NCBI GenBank assembly: GCA_037176905.1
Contig: JBBBWG010031642.1
Coordinates: 54,330-118,329, forward strand
Direction: 5' to 3'
DNA: 64,000 nucleotides
Source of the DNA: Azolla pinnata
Lineage: Eukaryota; Streptophyta; Polypodiopsida; Salviniales; Salviniaceae
Shown piece after piece: positions 61,067 through 64,000 of this stretch. The notes beneath the pieces were generated by a model. That model was given only the letters and a program-made list of their open reading frames with translations. It was not told where the DNA came from and did no database searches. The position numbers were made by a program, and so were the translations under genes. Each line of letters begins with the position of its first letter. Position 1 is the first letter of the stretch.

Positions 61067-61423
61067 ATGGCCGCAGAAAAAAAAAGTGAGGGGACGGGTT
61101 TGAACGGTACGGTGCCCTCGGTCTATAGTCTATACATGCAGATGGACCCAGCCCGAGCCCGACCGGCCTCTCCACCCCATCCCTCTTCACCTGCTCCTTC
61201 GATTGGAGATTCAATTGGAAATTCAATTGGAAACTCAATTGGAAATTCAATTGGAGATTCAATTGGAAATTCATTGGAAACGGCGGAAAGAAACCTGTCC
61301 CCGTCATCATCGGTTGATGCCCATGCACGCGTGCAGCACCGCGGTCTGCGGAAGCAACAGCTCGATGAGCAAACTACGATCGATCGTGGAAATCGTGCAT
61401 TGCGGGTGGAAGAAGTAATGTGA
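61067..61423 (+). CDS. Doubtful open reading frame with SIGN repeats
   Basis: An ATG-started frame of 118 codons. The middle is a 12-bp minisatellite (ATTCAATTGGAA, about 61203-61279) that translates as repeated S-I-G-N/D because its period is a multiple of three. The ends are Pro/Ser/Arg-rich without known domains. It is equally open on the other strand. I keep it only as a possible lineage-specific ORF; chance is more likely. Confidence 0.15.
   Translation: MAAEKKSEGTGLNGTVPSVYSLYMQMDPARARPASPPHPSSPAPSIGDSIGNSIGNSIGNSIGDSIGNSLETAERNLSPSSSVDAHARVQHRGLRKQQLDEQTTIDRGNRALRVEEVM
61203..61279. repeat. 12-bp minisatellite
   Basis: About six copies of ATTCAATTGGAA with A/G variants at one position. 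A degenerate telomere-like stretch GGGTTTAGGGTTTAAGG follows further on at about 61458-61482. Confidence 0.92.
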
Positions 61424-62980
61424 TCGATGGTCTAAGCAAATGCTCGAGCTCAGACTTTAGGGTTTAGGGTTTAAGGTTTAGGGACAGATTTTTGCTCTGC
61501 GTTCAACTTGTTAAAAAACCTCAATTCGTTTAAGAATACTTGCAACGCGTAATTTAACATTTCACAACTGTCATTGATTTTCAATCACAAATCTATGATT
61601 ATCAAAACTAATTTCACCAGGGCTCCTGTTCTTTTTTTTTTTTTGTCTCGGAAGTGAATCCCGATCGTCTTATAAAATTTCAATTGAAATTTAGATCTAG
61701 ATTTGTTCTTAGTTTGTAAATTTTGGTGATGCCAAGAAACGGAGTACGAAAAACTTCAGTAGTTAGTAGTATTGTGCAGGATTAACTTCGAATTTTTGTC
61801 GAAATATTCGACGTACTTCAATGTATTAAACACGTATTTAGCGTAGTAACGCCAAACAAATTTACCAACTGCATGTTCACTAATGCTTAGTTTAATACTG
61901 CTAATTGAAGAATTTCTTAATTGCTTTCTATCTTTCTCTTGCTAATCGCTTCCATCAATCTCTTCTCAGGTTCATGGATTCACAATCTTTTTGCTGCTAT
62001 TTTACTACTTGCTTCTTACTTCCTTACTGTGATATGCTAATGGCGGATTCCCCTACTGTACTCCACTAACCGAAGGCTGAGTAATTTCAGAATCTAATTA
62101 AAAAGTTCGGTGTTAATCGACTCATCGAGCGTTATGTTTAGTGGGGAGATTAGACACTAAATCACGTGTAGTTAACAAATTCGTGAGGCGTTCTTTTGGG
62201 CACTTCTCCCTAAATACGACGTATAATTAATTCTACCAAACTATTTGAAACCCAATCGATTGTAAAAATACGTATCGTACGTGAGCTTCCATGCATGGCA
62301 AGCCGTGATTGATCCCAGCTCGCAAATTCATCTCGACTGTGCTTTGCTCTCGATCGATGATCACACGGTCGGGGGGCGTCTAATTCTCAATGCGTCTAAT
62401 TCTTTGCCAGATTTTCTGATCGCATGCTACCCGCGCATGTTTGGGGAGCGTCAAATAGTTGCCTGCAGATCGATGATCAAACACCATACAGAAGATGGCG
62501 AGTGCTAGGGTTCATGATCAAGCTCCTGCTGCAGCTGCCTGATTGATTGACGAGGATGAGGATGAGCCCTAATTACAACATACATACAGAGCTTCCATGG
62601 ATTTGGAATCTGCTGGTGGTCCATCAGAGAATCTGTGGCTGGAATCCGGATCCACCATAGCCAGCGCTGATCAGAAGCTCTCCCTAGACGCCACTACTAG
62701 TGCATGAACGTGCAGGAGGCGCGCCATGGGAGCAGCTGTAATCTGTTCAATCATCGTCATCATTATCATCCTCATCGCCATCGATATCATCATCTCTGTG
62801 CAGGAAATTAGGCAGGCAGGGCATTCAATGAAAGAGCCCATATGAATTCCAATCTATCTATCTGCCGTGAGAGCCGTATATTGCAGGCTCGGAAGATTCA
62901 AACTCATCATCGGACGCAGGCATTTGATGACATAGCTACACACGCTTTGCAGCAGCAGAAAGAGAGAAAGAAACAAAGAA

Positions 62981-62990
62981 AGATAGATGA

Positions 62991-63024
<34 letters not shown>

Positions 63025-63070
63025 GGATAGATAGATCGATAGATAGTTCGATCGATAGATGGATAGATAG
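62981..63070. repeat. (GATA)n microsatellite
   Basis: About twenty GATA units with a few GATG/GATC interruptions. Confidence 0.95.
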
Positions 63071-63350
63071 CTATGGCGTCTTTCTGAGGGAAATTGAAGG
63101 AGGAGCTCGTGTGTGTTCTGTTTGCTTTACCTGCAAATTGAAAGCCCTGCTGCAGACGCATGCATGGATGGGGAGGAACTAGTTCTCTCTCTGATCTGCA
63201 AAAATCCCTTTTGTTTTTCTTTTCTCCCCCTTTTCTGAAAGCTCGGTTACATTCACGGGGCTGTTTCTCTGTTAATAAACCGCCCAACAGGAAATCTATC
63301 GATCTATTCAGACCTTGAAGCAAAGCGGATTCAGCTGCATAAGAAGCACA

Positions 63351-63670
63351 AGAAGAAGCATATTAAGAAGAAGCATAAGAAGAAGAAGAAGCAGCAGCAG
63401 CAGCAGAAGAAGAAGAAGAAGAGGCTGATGATGATACGTTAACGCCCTTGCTCAGAGAAAGGGAATCTTCTGAGACGCAGAGCGTGAGAGGGAGAGAGAA
63501 AAGGGCGAGTAAAAAACTGTGGTTTTGCTCTTTTTACTGCAGACAATAGATTAATGGGCTCAGAAGAGACGAAGAAAAGGAAAGAAGAAGAAGAAGAGGA
63601 GGAGGAAGAAGAAGAAGCAGAGGAAGAAGATTCAAGAAGAAGCAGAAGAAGAAGAAGAAGAGACAGAGAC
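63351..63670. repeat. GAA-rich purine tracts
   Basis: Interrupted GAA/GAG/CAG triplet repeats at 63351-63425 and 63570-63665, separated by ordinary sequence. Confidence 0.9.
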
Positions 63671-63834
63671 GGAGAGCTTCAGATTTGTGTATATATATAG
63701 ATAGATAGATGTACAAACAAGGTCGGCTGCCATGGCGATCGATCTAGTGCTGCTTGTATGAACAAAAACCCCGTTTGCAGGGAGGACACAAGTAACTCTG
63801 CAGACAGAGTGCTCGCCATCGCTACAAACCTCCT

Positions 63835-64000
63835 CTTCTTGCTTCTTGCTTCTTCATCATCAATAGTATCATCATCATCGTCTTCTTCTTCTTCTTGCTT
63901 CTTCTTCTTGCTTCTTCCTTCTTCTTCATCCTCAGTATCATCATCGTCATCAGTATCAGTATCATCATCAACGTCTTCTTCTTCTTCTTCTTCTTCTTCT
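63835..64000. repeat. CTTCTT/ATC triplet-repeat tract at the window end
   Basis: CTT and TCA/ATC triplet arrays continue to the last base, so the repeat probably extends beyond the window. Confidence 0.9.

Larger units (their letters stand above)
61424..64000. other. AT-rich then microsatellite-rich tail, no supported gene
   Basis: 61490-62300 is AT-rich with no feature seen. 62300-62900 has only short open frames. From 62980 to the end the sequence is dominated by GATA, GAA/CAG, GAAGAA and CTTCTT/ATC repeats, which yield artificial Glu/Arg/Lys or Leu/Ser/Phe-rich translations. It could be promoter or leader DNA of a gene outside the window. Confidence 0.5.

Noticed and set aside
63550-63705. 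Glu/Arg-rich ORF starting MGSEETKKRK on the + strand
   Set aside because: Produced by a GAA microsatellite; no splice context or conserved part.
1-64000. CRISPR arrays, bacterial operons, prophage or insertion sequences
   Set aside because: The tandem repeats here have no spacers of CRISPR type, and gene structure with introns is eukaryotic. No intact transposase, reverse transcriptase or viral gene was recognised.

Overview
This is a eukaryotic nuclear window with land-plant character. The genes have many GT-AG introns. The proteins are plant-type: a plastid-targeted isopropylmalate dehydratase small subunit, a plant uracil phosphoribosyltransferase, THO7, an ELL-like elongation factor, plant QCR10 and a SHAQKYF MYB. 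There is a short run of the plant telomere unit CCCTAAA and many GA/CT, GAA and CAT microsatellites. The strongest taxonomic clue is a very long gene (39617-57318) for the flagellar central-pair protein CPC1/SPEF2. Flowering plants and conifers have no motile sperm and have lost axonemal genes, so the source is most likely a plant with swimming sperm (bryophyte, lycophyte, fern, cycad or Ginkgo). I cannot name the species.

Layout. 478-2189 (+) small mitochondrial-type 3-hydroxyacyl-thioester dehydratase with altered catalytic motifs. 4180-5396 (+) isopropylmalate dehydratase small subunit. 5.4-9.3 kb gene-poor. 9.3-10.9 kb telomere-like repeat, microsatellites, a 10-N gap in poly-G, and the leader of the next gene. 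10951-13157 (+) uracil phosphoribosyltransferase. 14357-16056 (-) THO7. 19651-26711 (+) ELL-like factor with a long repeat-rich leader. 28487-29795 (-) QCR10. 30971-33462 (-) prefoldin subunit 3. 35191-36984 (-) one-repeat MYB with an EAR-like motif. 39617-57318 (+) CPC1/SPEF2, about 33 exons. 57818-58849 (-) an unrecognised 80-residue protein in three exons. 58.9-64 kb mostly simple repeats with no gene I can support.

Exon models were built by hand from reading frame, GT/GC-AG borders, phase agreement and remembered family similarity. All the multi-exon models close in frame without an internal stop. Transcript ends were not determined. The genes do not form one pathway. They are unlinked housekeeping functions (branched-chain amino acid synthesis, pyrimidine salvage, mRNA export, Pol II elongation, respiration, chaperoning) plus one motility gene. 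The most notable items are the CPC1 gene with an exon-edge duplication and an alanine-rich coiled coil, the dehydratase lacking its catalytic Asp, the new small gene, and an assembly artefact around the gap.
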